From NCBI GenBank assembly GCA_032622095.1, contig CP136062.1:225882578-225946577 (forward strand): 64,000 nucleotides of DNA. The letters run 5' to 3'. This DNA comes from Siphonodentalium dalli (Eukaryota; Mollusca; Scaphopoda; Gadilida; Siphonodentaliidae). Below, in pieces: positions 56,012-64,000 of the stretch; position 1 is the first letter of the stretch; each line of letters opens with the position of its first letter. The position numbers were made by a program, and so were the translations under genes. The notes under the pieces are model-generated. The model ran no database searches. It was not told where the DNA came from and was given only the letters and a program-made list of their open reading frames with translations.

Positions 56012-59000
56012 CTGCAAATAATGAGAAATATATGTAACTGTATATTAATTACAATTAGTTTACAAACTATCAATCACAAATGCATTTACAATAAGTTTAC
56101 AAACTATCAATCACAAATGCATTTACAATTAGTTTACAAACTATCAATCACAAATGCATTTACAATTAGTTTACAAACTATCAATCACAAACGCATTTAC
56201 AATTAGTTTGCAAACCATCAATCACAAATGCATTTACAATTAGTTTACAAACTATCAATCACAAATGCATTTACAATTAGTTTACAAACTATCAATCACA
56301 AATGCATTTACAATTAGTTTACAAACCATCAATCACAAATGCATTCACAACTAGTTTCAAAACAGATTTAACCCTTTACCCAACAAACCGGCCAAAAACG
56401 GCCAAATAAAACTGCAACAGCCTAAATTATCTTGGGTCTGTCTCAATAAAACCATACAAATATGGATATCATTGGAACCGGCTCATTGACCACATTGTGA
56501 TGGTTACAGTTATGCCCTGTGCCAATGCATTCTCTTATATATGCGAGTCGACCATAGGTCGCCTCGCATATATAAGAGAATGCATTGGCCTAAAAAAATT
56601 ATTTTTTAAACACTTTTTACGATTTTTTCTTACATTCTTTAACAATTTTATAATTTTTAATGTGTTAAGCCAATGCATTCTCTTATATATGCGAGGCGAC
56701 CTATGATCGACTCGCATATATAAGAGAATGCATTGGCACAGGGCCCTTCTGTTGGGTAAAGGGTTAAAATCATAATTACAATCACAATTACATTCAAACT
56801 GATCAGTTACAAATGCAATTACAACTACTTTCAAAAACACAAACATCATTAAGTACAATTACTTGACAATGTAATTAATTACTTTTCAATTATTTTACTG
56901 AAACTTTCAACTTTAACATATTTTTGATTGTTTTTTCAAAGATATTATGCATCAACTGGAATGCATGTGAGAAAATAAAAACTAAATATTTATTGAAACA
57001 AATACACATAAAACAGGGTCTCGGGGAGAGCTTTCCGATGAATGGCAACAAGCCATATTTCCGACTAAATCCTGAAAAGTTACCCATAGTTCTGCTGTGT
57101 TTAAGGAGTAGTTTCTTAGGGCATTACTGTAGGGGCTGCAAATTAAGTAATAAAATCCTTAAACACAGCAGAATTATGGTAACTTTTCAGGATTTAGTCG
57201 GAAATACGCTTGTTGCCATTGATGAATGACAACAAGCCATATTTCCGACTAAATCCTGAAAAGTTACCCATAATTCTGCTGTGGTTAAGAAGTCAATTAA
57301 TTAGGGCATTACTGTATTTGAACACAAACATTTATTAAAGAGCGTAAATTTTTGTTTAATTAAAGAGTGTCCCCCAAGCCCACCCACCAAATTTGGTGGG
57401 TGAGTTTGGGATACACTCTTTAAACAAATATTTACGCTCTTTAATAAATGATTCAATCTAAAGTTATCATCCAGAAACCGCAAATCAGATAAAATCTAAG
57501 TCGAAAAAGGGGCATAACTCATCCAAAATCATGCGGACGAAACCCATATTCGAGCTTGATCTATATTTTGGTGTGGTAAACTAACAAACCAAATTTGGAT
57601 CAGTTCACTCGATTCAATCTAAAGTTATAAACCAAAAGCGGACAGACGACGGACGATGGACAATTAACCCATTTACATAATACGACCGTTTTTTCAAACG
57701 GGAGTATAAATATAGCCTTTCCAGCTGAAGATCCCACATATGTTATTAACACGATCTGCCCTGGGATTATTCGTATATATTTGGTCGATACTGGAAGGAT
57801 CAGCTGAATTTTGACCATCTCCCATATATCATAAAATTATGTCTTTATTTTTCAGAAATACTTTGAAATATGTAGAGGTTTTTCACTCACGTGGCTCATA
57901 ATAGAGTTGTACCCTCACAGCTGCAGGTTTCAAATCCGATACCTTGAACAACTCTGTGGCATCAATATCGGCACACGTTACCTTTGATGACACCTGCAAG
58001 ACACATAGTTTTGCTAATCAACGTCTGGGGCCAATTTTTATAGAGAATTAGACATAGGTTTGGTTATAGGGCCATAATAATTTTGGCAAAGGTTTTTTTT
58101 AAACCCAAAATCGGAAATTTAATAAAAAATTAATTGATTAGGTGATACAGCTTAATGGGTAATAACAGGCACTAATGGCATGGACTATCAAACAATAGGC
58201 CACCAAATGTAATAAAACAGTAATGAGGATTTACACTAATGAATCTAATGAATATTTATTAATTGTGAATATGTGAGACCAGAAAATGAGGATTTAATTT
58301 GGCCAAAACAAAATCAGAATTGGTCACAAAAATTTCGGTCCAGCGTGAACACTGTTCAGGAAGGTTAACATAACATTCTTACCTCATTAAAGTAGAGTAC
58401 AAGCGTTCCATCCTTGATCTCTGATTTCCGAGCATCTTGTCCTGTGGTCCTGATAGATGACATATCGGCAGCAAATCCAGATGGAACATCGATATTCATT
58501 GTTGTCATGCCAGTAGCATCTCCTTCATATCTGCATTAAAAATATTCACCATCTTTTGCAGGGGGGAGTCAAAAACAATTTGCAAGCACGTATGCTGATT
58601 TTTGAACTTTCGACCCTTGTTGAGACCCACACACCCCTGTGTCCAAATTTTTTTCCATTTTCGGCAGTTTTTTCCGATCATTTTTGGACACCCACCCCCC
58701 TTTTAACACTAAAACAGAGATATGCAGGGGGAACAAGTAATTTTGGGGTCATTTGGTAAAAAAAAAACATGGCTGCCAGCAGCCATCTTGGATTTCATAA
58801 TTCAATCCATTAGCATGGGCTACTGGCTATACTGTTTGTCATGAAATTTGTCATTTATGTTAATATTGACATATAGATGTGTTTTAAGCCAAACTCATTG
58901 CAAAAATAGTCCAAAAGACTTGCAGGAAAAATATTTTTGAGTTGCGGATAAAATTGTTTGTTGGTCCTATCGACCACCCACCCACCCCGGCATGCATGCC

Positions 59001-62000
59001 CGGAAAAAACTTTTTTTCACCCCCTGTCTTTTGCAGAATAATTAACAAGAGCATCGCTGGGGCATGGCTAAATATGAGCATTCCTGGGGCATGGATAAAT
59101 ATGAGCATCGGTGGGGTATGGCTAAATATGAGCATCGCTGGTGCATGGCTAAATACGAGCATCGCTGGGGCATGGCTAAGTATGAGCATCGCTGGGGCAT
59201 GGCTAAATATGAGCATCGCTGGGGCATGGTTAAATACTCCCATAACTTACTTGTAAAATTGTTATTAAATGAGGTGAATTCTAAGTTGAAAAAGTCATGT
59301 AAAAACAAGAGATGGACTGTCGTCCGGTACATACCCCCTAGTGTGGCATACCGCCTAGTGTGGGCATACCTATAACCTGTGACTGATATACTCAAGCATA
59401 CAGACTGTAAAGTAAGCATTTAAAAAATATAATTGTGTGGTATTCTAGGTGTAAATGGCCACAACTCTGCAAAAAGCTCAGTGAAACACACGCATATGAA
59501 CAGACATCGGACGGACCAAAAAGCCAACATTTCCAAATAAACGAAGATGAATAACTCTAGAATGGAAAATCCGAACAAAACGATGTAACCCTCTATTTAA
59601 TGTCCTCATAGTAGTGAAATCAGTACCAAATTTCATTGAGATCCCACCACAACTGTTGAAGTTATGACATGAACAGACACCAGACACCAGACAGACCAAA
59701 AAGCCAACATTTCCAGATAAACAAAAATGAATAACTCTAGAATGGAAAATCCGAACAAAACGATGTAACCGTCTATTTGATGTCCTCATAGTAGTGAACA
59801 TCAATACCAAATTTCATTGAGATCCCAGAACAACTGTTGAAGTTATGACATGAACAGACACCAGACAGACCAAAAAGCCAACATTTCCAGATAAACAAAG
59901 ATGAATAACTCTAGAATGGAAAATCCGAACAAAACGATGTAACCGTCTATTTAATGTCCTCATAGTAGTGAACATCAATACCAAATTTCATTGAGATCCC
60001 AGCACAACTATTGAAGTTATGACATGAACAGACGGACCAAAAAGCCAACATTTCCAGATAAACAAAGATGAATAACTCTAGAATGGAAAATCCGAACAAA
60101 ACGACGGAACCCTCTATTTAATGCCCTCATAGTAGTGAACATCCATACCTAATTTTATTGAGATCCGAGCACTACTGTTCAAGTTATGACATGAACAGAC
60201 ATTGGATGGACGTAGAGACGCACGCACACATGGATGACAGGTGCAAAACAGTATACCCCCCTTTTTTTTAAAAGGGGGTATAATAATTGACGGAACCCAT
60301 ATTCGATTGTAGCCTACATTTTTGGCTGAGAGCCACACATACTAACTTTTGTTCTGATCAATTAATCCAAACTGAAGTTATCAGACGGAAATAATGTTAT
60401 GAAATCGGGTATATTCTCGGGCCGTAACTCATGTAAAACTAATTGGACTGAATCCATATTCGAACGCGGCTTGTATTTTTGGCTGAGAAACACACATACC
60501 AACTTTTTGTTCTGATCAAATAATCCAAACTAGAGTTCAAAGTGGGTCGATGCAAAATAAAATAAATTTTATAAAAGTATTTAAAAAACTATCAACAAGT
60601 ACATGAGAAAATAGATCGATTTCTTTCTTATTTTGATTCTCCAATAACGAGATATCGAATATAAAAACCATTGTTATGTAAACATTATGAGATATCGAAT
60701 ATAAAAACCATTGTTATGTAAACATTATGAGATATCGAATATCAAAACCATTGTTATGTAAACATTATGAGATATCGAATATCAAAACCATTGTTATGTA
60801 AACATTATGAGATATCGAATATCAAAACCATTGTTATGTAAACATTACGAGATATCGAATATCAAAACCATTTTTATGTAAACATTATGAGATATCGAAT
60901 ATCAAAACCATTGTTATGTAAACATTATGAGATATCAAATATCAAAACCATTGTTATGTAAACATTATGAGATATCGAATATAAAAACCATTGTTATGTA
61001 AACATTATGAGATATCGAATATAAAAACCATTGTTATGTAAACATTACGAGATATCGAATATCAAAACCATTTTTATGTAAACATTATGAGATATCGAAT
61101 ATCAAAACCATTGTTATGTAAACATTAATGTTCAAATCAAATCAATTAAAATTTAATATCGGAACGAGTCTGACTCACTATTAGTTTCAGTCGCTCACAT
61201 ATTTAAAAATAATATATATTTCAAACTTATAAAACTATTAAATGTCAGAAACATATTTTCTGTAACCAGGTGTATGTCTATCAGATTTTTGAAAGTCACC
61301 AATTCCCACACATCAACCATGTCCCCAGGTAAACTGTAACACAACGCTATAACTCTTTGTGAGAAGAAGTCTTTTCTTATGTCCGCGTTTTCCGATATTT
61401 AAGAGAAACCAGGTTCAGAATGATAAGGCGATCTTGATATTGCCGCAGCCTCTATACACACTCTAACACAATAGAATGGCAGATAAGAAACGTGTTCCAA
61501 ACAGTTTGACAATAGTCAATAATATAGAATGGACCATCGCCGAATAAACTTTGATGAAAAAAGTGGGATTACCAATCAACATCCAACTGGTCAAGCAAAA
61601 CGGTAAACATTGGAAACGGTCAAAGCATTGAAAAATATTCTGAAAATCATATTTAGACTAAAATATTTGAATTTACTATATGCTCAGAGATGTTTGTTGA
61701 CAAATCACTGTCACAATTTATTTATTTTTCATGGTCTTGGTGGGGAAGTTTTTACAGACTTTTACAAGGTCATGCAAAAATATAATTTTTGTTTTGGTTC
61801 TCGGGCAATTTTTTTCTTCAAATCAATGAGGGAGGGATCGTTTTATTTTTAATTGCACATAGTAAGCATGGACAAAGATACCTTCCTCTGTCTAGTAATA
61901 ACCAGAAATGTAGAGGGAACTTTTATGCATATAAAATCATTTAATCTGATATAAAAATGACATTGAACTAGCTACCAGTGTATGACTGGGATTACCTAAC

Positions 62001-63952
62001 ATTATATAATGCCCCTGACATTCACTTTTGTTATTGTTGTCTAAAAACTGATACCTCTCCATTCTAATATGTGATCCTGAATTTCAGCCTTTGCCTTCCA
62101 AATTGGAGTTACAATTAGTGTAATTTAGTTCAAAATGACTAATTGTAAGAAGAGCATGAGGATCAGCTAATCATTTTCTTAATTGTAGTCATCTACTTCA
62201 TGTTGTAAGCCTGCAAGTCACTTTTCACACATTACAGAGATAATGTTAGAGCTCAATGCACACTACTATCCAAAACATATCTACCATGGACATGTTTGTA
62301 AAATAAAAAAAAAATAATTTGTTTCTTGTTTTCTTCAAATTTTGTTTTGGTAGTTTTTTTGTAATAATATCAGGCATCGCAAAAAAAAAGGCCCCACGCG
62401 CTATTTTATTAAATCCGGTGGGGTCTGAGAACCAAAACCTCTTTTTTTTGGCCTAATTGTTGAACATGCGAAGGCATTGGATCCCTTTGTGCTGGTGCAG
62501 CATTAAAGATCCTGTGTCAGTGCATTCTCTTATATATGCGACTCTCCCATAAGGAAAGTGTCAATGACAATGCAAGCTTTATAAAAGGTCAGCCGACCAC
62601 AGTGTCAAGTCGATGCCGCTTTGTTAAAGAAATTAAAAATAATGTTGAAATTTTCTAAGTCGAAAAGGGTTAATACCTCCGTAAAAAAAAAAATATTCCA
62701 TCATATATATACATGTTGCACATCTTCAATATATGGGCATCAATATTCTGAAGTTTCAAATCTCTGGGATGAAATCTGTAGGAGGAGTTGATTACACCAT
62801 GAAGGTACTCAAATGTGTGACGGACGAATGAACAGACGGACAGACGGAGCAAGTTTCTATAGTCCCCCTTCTCTTTCAGAAAGTCGGGGGACTATAAGGT
62901 AAATCGCGGACTAGACGCTCTTCATATGAATTAGCTTACATCACAGAGGGCACTGGTTAATGTTATACATAACATGCAAAAAAATTTACATTGGGCCATA
63001 AAAAGTACATCTTGAATAGAACTGTAGAGTTTGTTTTTCATACTCCCCAGCAAAAGAATTTCATGCAATAAATAGAGCAGAAAATTCGCGGGGAGAATAA
63101 ATATGTTACATGACTTGTTTCGGGTGGATACGGTGTTGTCTGCCCCGCTCGAAACTTGTCTCCCCCTCGGGTGTTACGAGCCTCATTGATTCCCCCCCCC
63201 CCGGGGCCCCCCCCCACAACAAGCCGTGTAACTTATAGAATCCTTGTTGAGATATCTTAGTCTATCCATAACAGTAATGCCCTAAATAATCGACACCTTA
63301 ACCACAGCAGAATTATGGGTAATTTTTCAGGATTTAGTAGGAAATATGGCTTGTTGCCATTCATCGGCCGACTAAATCCTGAAAAATTACCCATAATTCT
63401 GCTGTGGTTAACCCTTTACCCAACAAACCGGCCAAATAAAGCTTCAACAGCCTAAAATATCTTCGGTCTGTCTCAATAGAACCATACAAATATGGATATC
63501 ATTGGAATCGGCTCCTTGACCACATTGTGATAGTTACAGTTATGCCCTGTGCCAATGCATTCTCTTATATATGCGAGTCGACCATAGGTCGCCTCGCATA
63601 TATAAGAGAATGCATTGGCCTAAAACAAATCTTTTTTTAACACTTTTTACCATTTTTTCTTACATTCTTTAACAATGTTATAATTTTTAATGTGTTAAGC
63701 CAATGCATTCTCTTATATATGCGAGGCAACCTATGGTCGACTCGCATATATAAGAGAATGCATTGGCACAGGGCCGTTCTGTTGGGTAAAGGGTTAAGGA
63801 GTCGATTATTTAAGGTATTACTGTAACAGTACTTACTGCATGCATGATTGAATATGGAGGTTGGTTCCAGACTTCTTATTTGATACAGCCATTGTGAATT
63901 TTGGTGCTTGTATGACGTTACGCATATTCTCTTGGTTATATTGCCAGGAGAC
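55827..63952 (-). CDS. CD109-like thioester-containing (alpha-2-macroglobulin family) protein, C-terminal 183 residues, four exons
   Basis: Exons 63952-63837, 58530-58383, 57993-57891 and 56011-55827 join in phase and end in a stop. The residues form the alpha-macroglobulin receptor-binding domain: 'MNIDVPSGFAADM', 'LVLYFNEV' and 'LKPAAVRVQLYYEP' match the order in C3, A2M and CD109 (D...SGF.P; L.LY...; I....VKVY.YY.P). The C-terminus departs from C3 and A2M: no netrin-like domain, but a cysteine cluster C-x2-C-x2-C-x2-C (Cys142-151) as in the CD109 tail, a Thr-rich stretch and a 16-residue hydrophobic end, suggesting GPI anchoring. The family binds proteases or microbes through a thioester coded upstream, outside the window. 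It is convergent with the BPI-like gene. Confidence 0.9.
56051..56356. repeat. 37-bp minisatellite, eight copies
   Basis: ACAATTAGTTTACAAACTAT then 'caatcacaaatgcattt' recurs every 37 bp from 56051. It lies in the last intron of the CD109-like gene, 40 bp from the acceptor. Confidence 0.95.
56368..56767. mobile_element. TTAA foldback MITE, family P1
   Basis: TTAACCCTTTACCCAACAAA to CTGTTGGGTAAAGGGTTAA, 400 bp, two hairpins of the shared module, long arm on the left. It begins 12 bp after the 37-bp minisatellite. Confidence 0.92.
57027..57131. mobile_element. Family H MITE, right half
   Basis: 'gagctttccgatgaatggca' to GGGCATTACTG-TA. The left arm is absent. It stands immediately beside another copy. 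Confidence 0.85.
57148..57316. mobile_element. Family H MITE, shortened centre
   Basis: 'taataaaatccttaaacaca' to TTAGGGCATTACTG-TA. The left terminus has mutated and the loop is reduced to 'gccattgatgaatgac'. Confidence 0.85.
57329..57450. other. Long near-perfect hairpin
   Basis: 'catttattaaagagcgtaaa' pairs with 'tttacgctctttaataaatg', continuing through 'agagtgt.ccc..aagcccacccacca' to a centre 'aaattt'. Total 122 bp. It is likely a foldback element end-to-end. 57451-57890 is dispersed repeat with 'cggacagacgacggacgat'. Confidence 0.85.
57891..57993 (-). CDS. CD109-like gene, exon C
   Basis: The minus-strand acceptor 'tatgtgtcttgcag' and donor 'gtgagtga' bound 103 nt, 34 codons plus one base. 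It encodes 'VSSKVTCADIDATELFKVSD' and 'LKPAAVRVQLYYEP', the last strands of the receptor-binding domain. Confidence 0.92.
58383..58530 (-). CDS. CD109-like gene, exon B
   Basis: The minus-strand acceptor 'tatttttaatgcag' and donor 'gtaagaat' bound 148 nt: one base completes Gln (ca+a), then 49 codons. It contains 'YEGDATGMTTMNIDVPSGF', corresponding to the C3/A2M segment before 'GF.PD', and 'DGTLVLYFNE'. 57994-58382 (intron) holds no recognised element. Confidence 0.92.
58550..59036. other. Possible inverted-repeat-bounded insertion
   Basis: 'cttttgcaggggggagtcaa' and, inverted, 'ttgcaaaaga'-type 'caccccctgtcttttgcag' lie at the ends of about 490 bp without coding that contains 'ggctgccagcagcc'. 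The ends match only approximately. Confidence 0.3.
59049..59237. repeat. 27-bp minisatellite, seven copies
   Basis: GAGCATCGCTGGGGCATGGC then 'taaatat', every 27 bp from 59049. 'aacaagagcatcgcc' at 63974-64000 looks like the start of another array of the same unit. The nine-residue repeats in the open frames are artefacts. Confidence 0.93.
59480..60240. repeat. Tandem repeat of about 167-180-bp units, four copies
   Basis: 'aagccaacatttccagataa', 'gaataactctagaatggaaa' and 'ctcatagtagtgaacatca' recur at starts 59521, 59701, 59875 and 60042. A tail 'agtataccccccttt' with inverted 'aaagggggtata' follows at 60250-60283. Confidence 0.9.
60290..60540. repeat. Direct repeat of about 170 bp, two diverged copies
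   Basis: 'cccatattcga' / 'tccatattcga', 'tttttggctgagagccacac' and 'gttctgatcaa.taatccaaac' occur twice. A third relative is at 57490-57620. It is a dispersed non-coding repeat. Confidence 0.65.
60649..61128. repeat. 40-bp minisatellite, 12 copies
   Basis: GAGATATCGAATAT(A/C)AAAAC then 'cattgttatgtaaacattat', with 'gagatatcg' at exact 40-bp steps from 60649 to 61089. Subtype pattern (ATAAAA versus ATCAAA; TTTTTATG in two copies) suggests a recent block duplication. Confidence 0.95.
61240..61560 (-). pseudogene. LINE reverse transcriptase C-terminal fragment
   Basis: The minus strand encodes, in shifting frames, 'DYCQTVWNTFL', 'YQDRLIILNLVSLKYRKTRT' and 'RKDFFSQRVIALCYSLPGDM' followed by 'VTFKNLID'. 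This is the usual order at the end of CR1/L2-type LINE proteins (Y...VW; Y..RL..L.L..L..RR.R; FF..R....WN.LP; FK..LD). Stops and frameshifts interrupt it. It is a dead fragment in the intron of the CD109-like gene. 61561-62480 has no other recognised feature. Confidence 0.78.
62395..62436. other. Short inverted repeat 'ccccac...gtgggg'
   Basis: 'ggccccacgcgctattttat' is followed by 'ccggtggggtc'. The arms GGCCCCAC and GGTGGGGTC pair imperfectly. It is of unknown nature. Confidence 0.3.
62485..62590. mobile_element. P2 MITE fragment
   Basis: 'gctggtgcagcattaaagat' and 'cagtgcattctcttatatat' match P2 internal sequence. Only one hairpin arm remains, and no TTAA ends. Confidence 0.65.
62858..62898. 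other. Hairpin 'ctatagtcccccttc...gggggactatag'
   Basis: 12-bp arms CTATAGTCCCCC/GGGGGACTATAG (the second as 'gggggactata') follow 'cagacggacagacgg'. This is the terminal hairpin of a dispersed invertebrate repeat whose body probably extends left. The resemblance to mollusc repeats is from memory and not verified. Confidence 0.5.
63269..63825. mobile_element. Family H palindromic MITE split by a P1 insertion
   Basis: The left part 63269-63421 runs ACAGTAATGCCCTAAATAATC to 'ctgctgtggttaa'. The right part 63794-63825 is 'ttaaggagtcgattatttaa' to ATTACTG-TA. Together they restore a complete family H palindrome with a single TTAA at the join. Confidence 0.92.
63418..63797. mobile_element. TTAA foldback MITE, family P1, nested in a family H MITE
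   Basis: TTAACCCTTTACCCAACAAA to TGTTGGGTAAAGGGTTAA, 380 bp, two shared hairpins. It lies at the TTAA of 'ctgtggttaaggag', a site intact in other family H copies, so TTAA is duplicated. Confidence 0.95.
63837..63952 (-). CDS. CD109-like gene, exon A (most 5' visible)
   Basis: The minus-strand acceptor 'ttcttttag' and donor 'gtaagtact' bound 116 nt, 38 codons in phase 0 plus two bases (ca). It encodes 'VSWQYNQENM' and 'FTMAVSNKKSGTNLHIQSCM', corresponding to the strand before the receptor-binding domain in A2M-family proteins. The thioester domain should lie beyond the right edge. The donor is 12 bp from the nested MITE. Confidence 0.85.
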
Positions 63953-64000
63953 CTAAAAGAAAAGAATACTTGAACAAGAGCATCGCCAGAGCATGGGATA

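Noticed and set aside
55833-56206. Plus-strand frames over the last CD109-like exon
   Set aside because: They are shadows of the minus-strand exon, which is supported by splice signals, phase and domain similarity.
61610-61852. 80-codon plus-strand frame next to the LINE fragment
   Set aside because: No similarity recognised and no splice context. It lies in an intron antisense to the CD109-like gene.

Overview
The window is intron-rich, AT-rich animal genomic DNA. Short exons in strict splice phase are separated by introns of 0.6-11 kb full of minisatellites, foldback MITEs, a Gypsy LTR retrotransposon and LINE remnants. The mixture (Mag-like Gypsy, CR1/Jockey-like LINEs, TTAA foldback elements, repeats ending in a 'gggggactata'-type hairpin) suggests a marine invertebrate, perhaps a mollusc or other lophotrochozoan. 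That assignment is an inference with low to moderate confidence. Nothing in the window is bacterial. Two host genes can be reconstructed from splice signals and phase, and both run through most of the window. Gene 1 (+ strand, 12 exons, 8964-43563; the 5' exons lie outside the window) encodes the last 429 residues of a BPI/LBP/CETP-family lipid-binding protein. It carries the paired cysteines 40 residues apart that mark BPI, and it ends in a hydrophobic tail that looks like a GPI-anchor signal. Gene 2 (- strand, 4 exons, 63952-55827; upstream exons lie beyond the right edge) encodes the C-terminal 183 residues of a thioester-containing/alpha-2-macroglobulin-family protein. These comprise the receptor-binding domain, a CD109-like cysteine cluster and a GPI-like tail. 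The two genes are convergent, about 12.3 kb apart, and both belong to innate-immunity families. Layout: 1-8585 is a 30/31-bp satellite with 2.4- and 2.9-kb higher-order tandem copies, followed by degenerate inverted copies. 8964-9095 is the first visible gene 1 exon, followed at its splice donor by a 48-bp minisatellite. 9.7-11.2 kb holds a three-copy tandem repeat of about 0.45-0.58 kb. 11.7-19.8 kb holds a MITE, a 5'-truncated LINE and a decayed Gypsy element (14395-19118, target duplication CATAT) inserted in a 56-bp tandem repeat. 20.8-23.6 kb holds GC-rich 69/70-bp minisatellites. 24-43.6 kb holds the remaining gene 1 exons, interleaved with many MITEs. Within this, 34.5-36.7 kb is a 68-bp satellite that appears to have grown from the end of a TTAA MITE. 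44-55 kb is intergenic, with TTAA MITEs and two related minisatellites in opposite orientation (46.7-48.4 kb). 55.8-64 kb is gene 2 with its repeats. The most notable structural signal is a group of TTAA-flanked foldback families, called P1 to P4 here, with different termini. Three of them (P1-P3) share the same internal hairpin module (arm CCAATGCATTCTCTTATATA...). Two nested insertions, readable against empty sites in the same window, support TTAA target duplication of the piggyBac type. No complete gene, tRNA gene, rRNA, CRISPR array or promoter could be supported.
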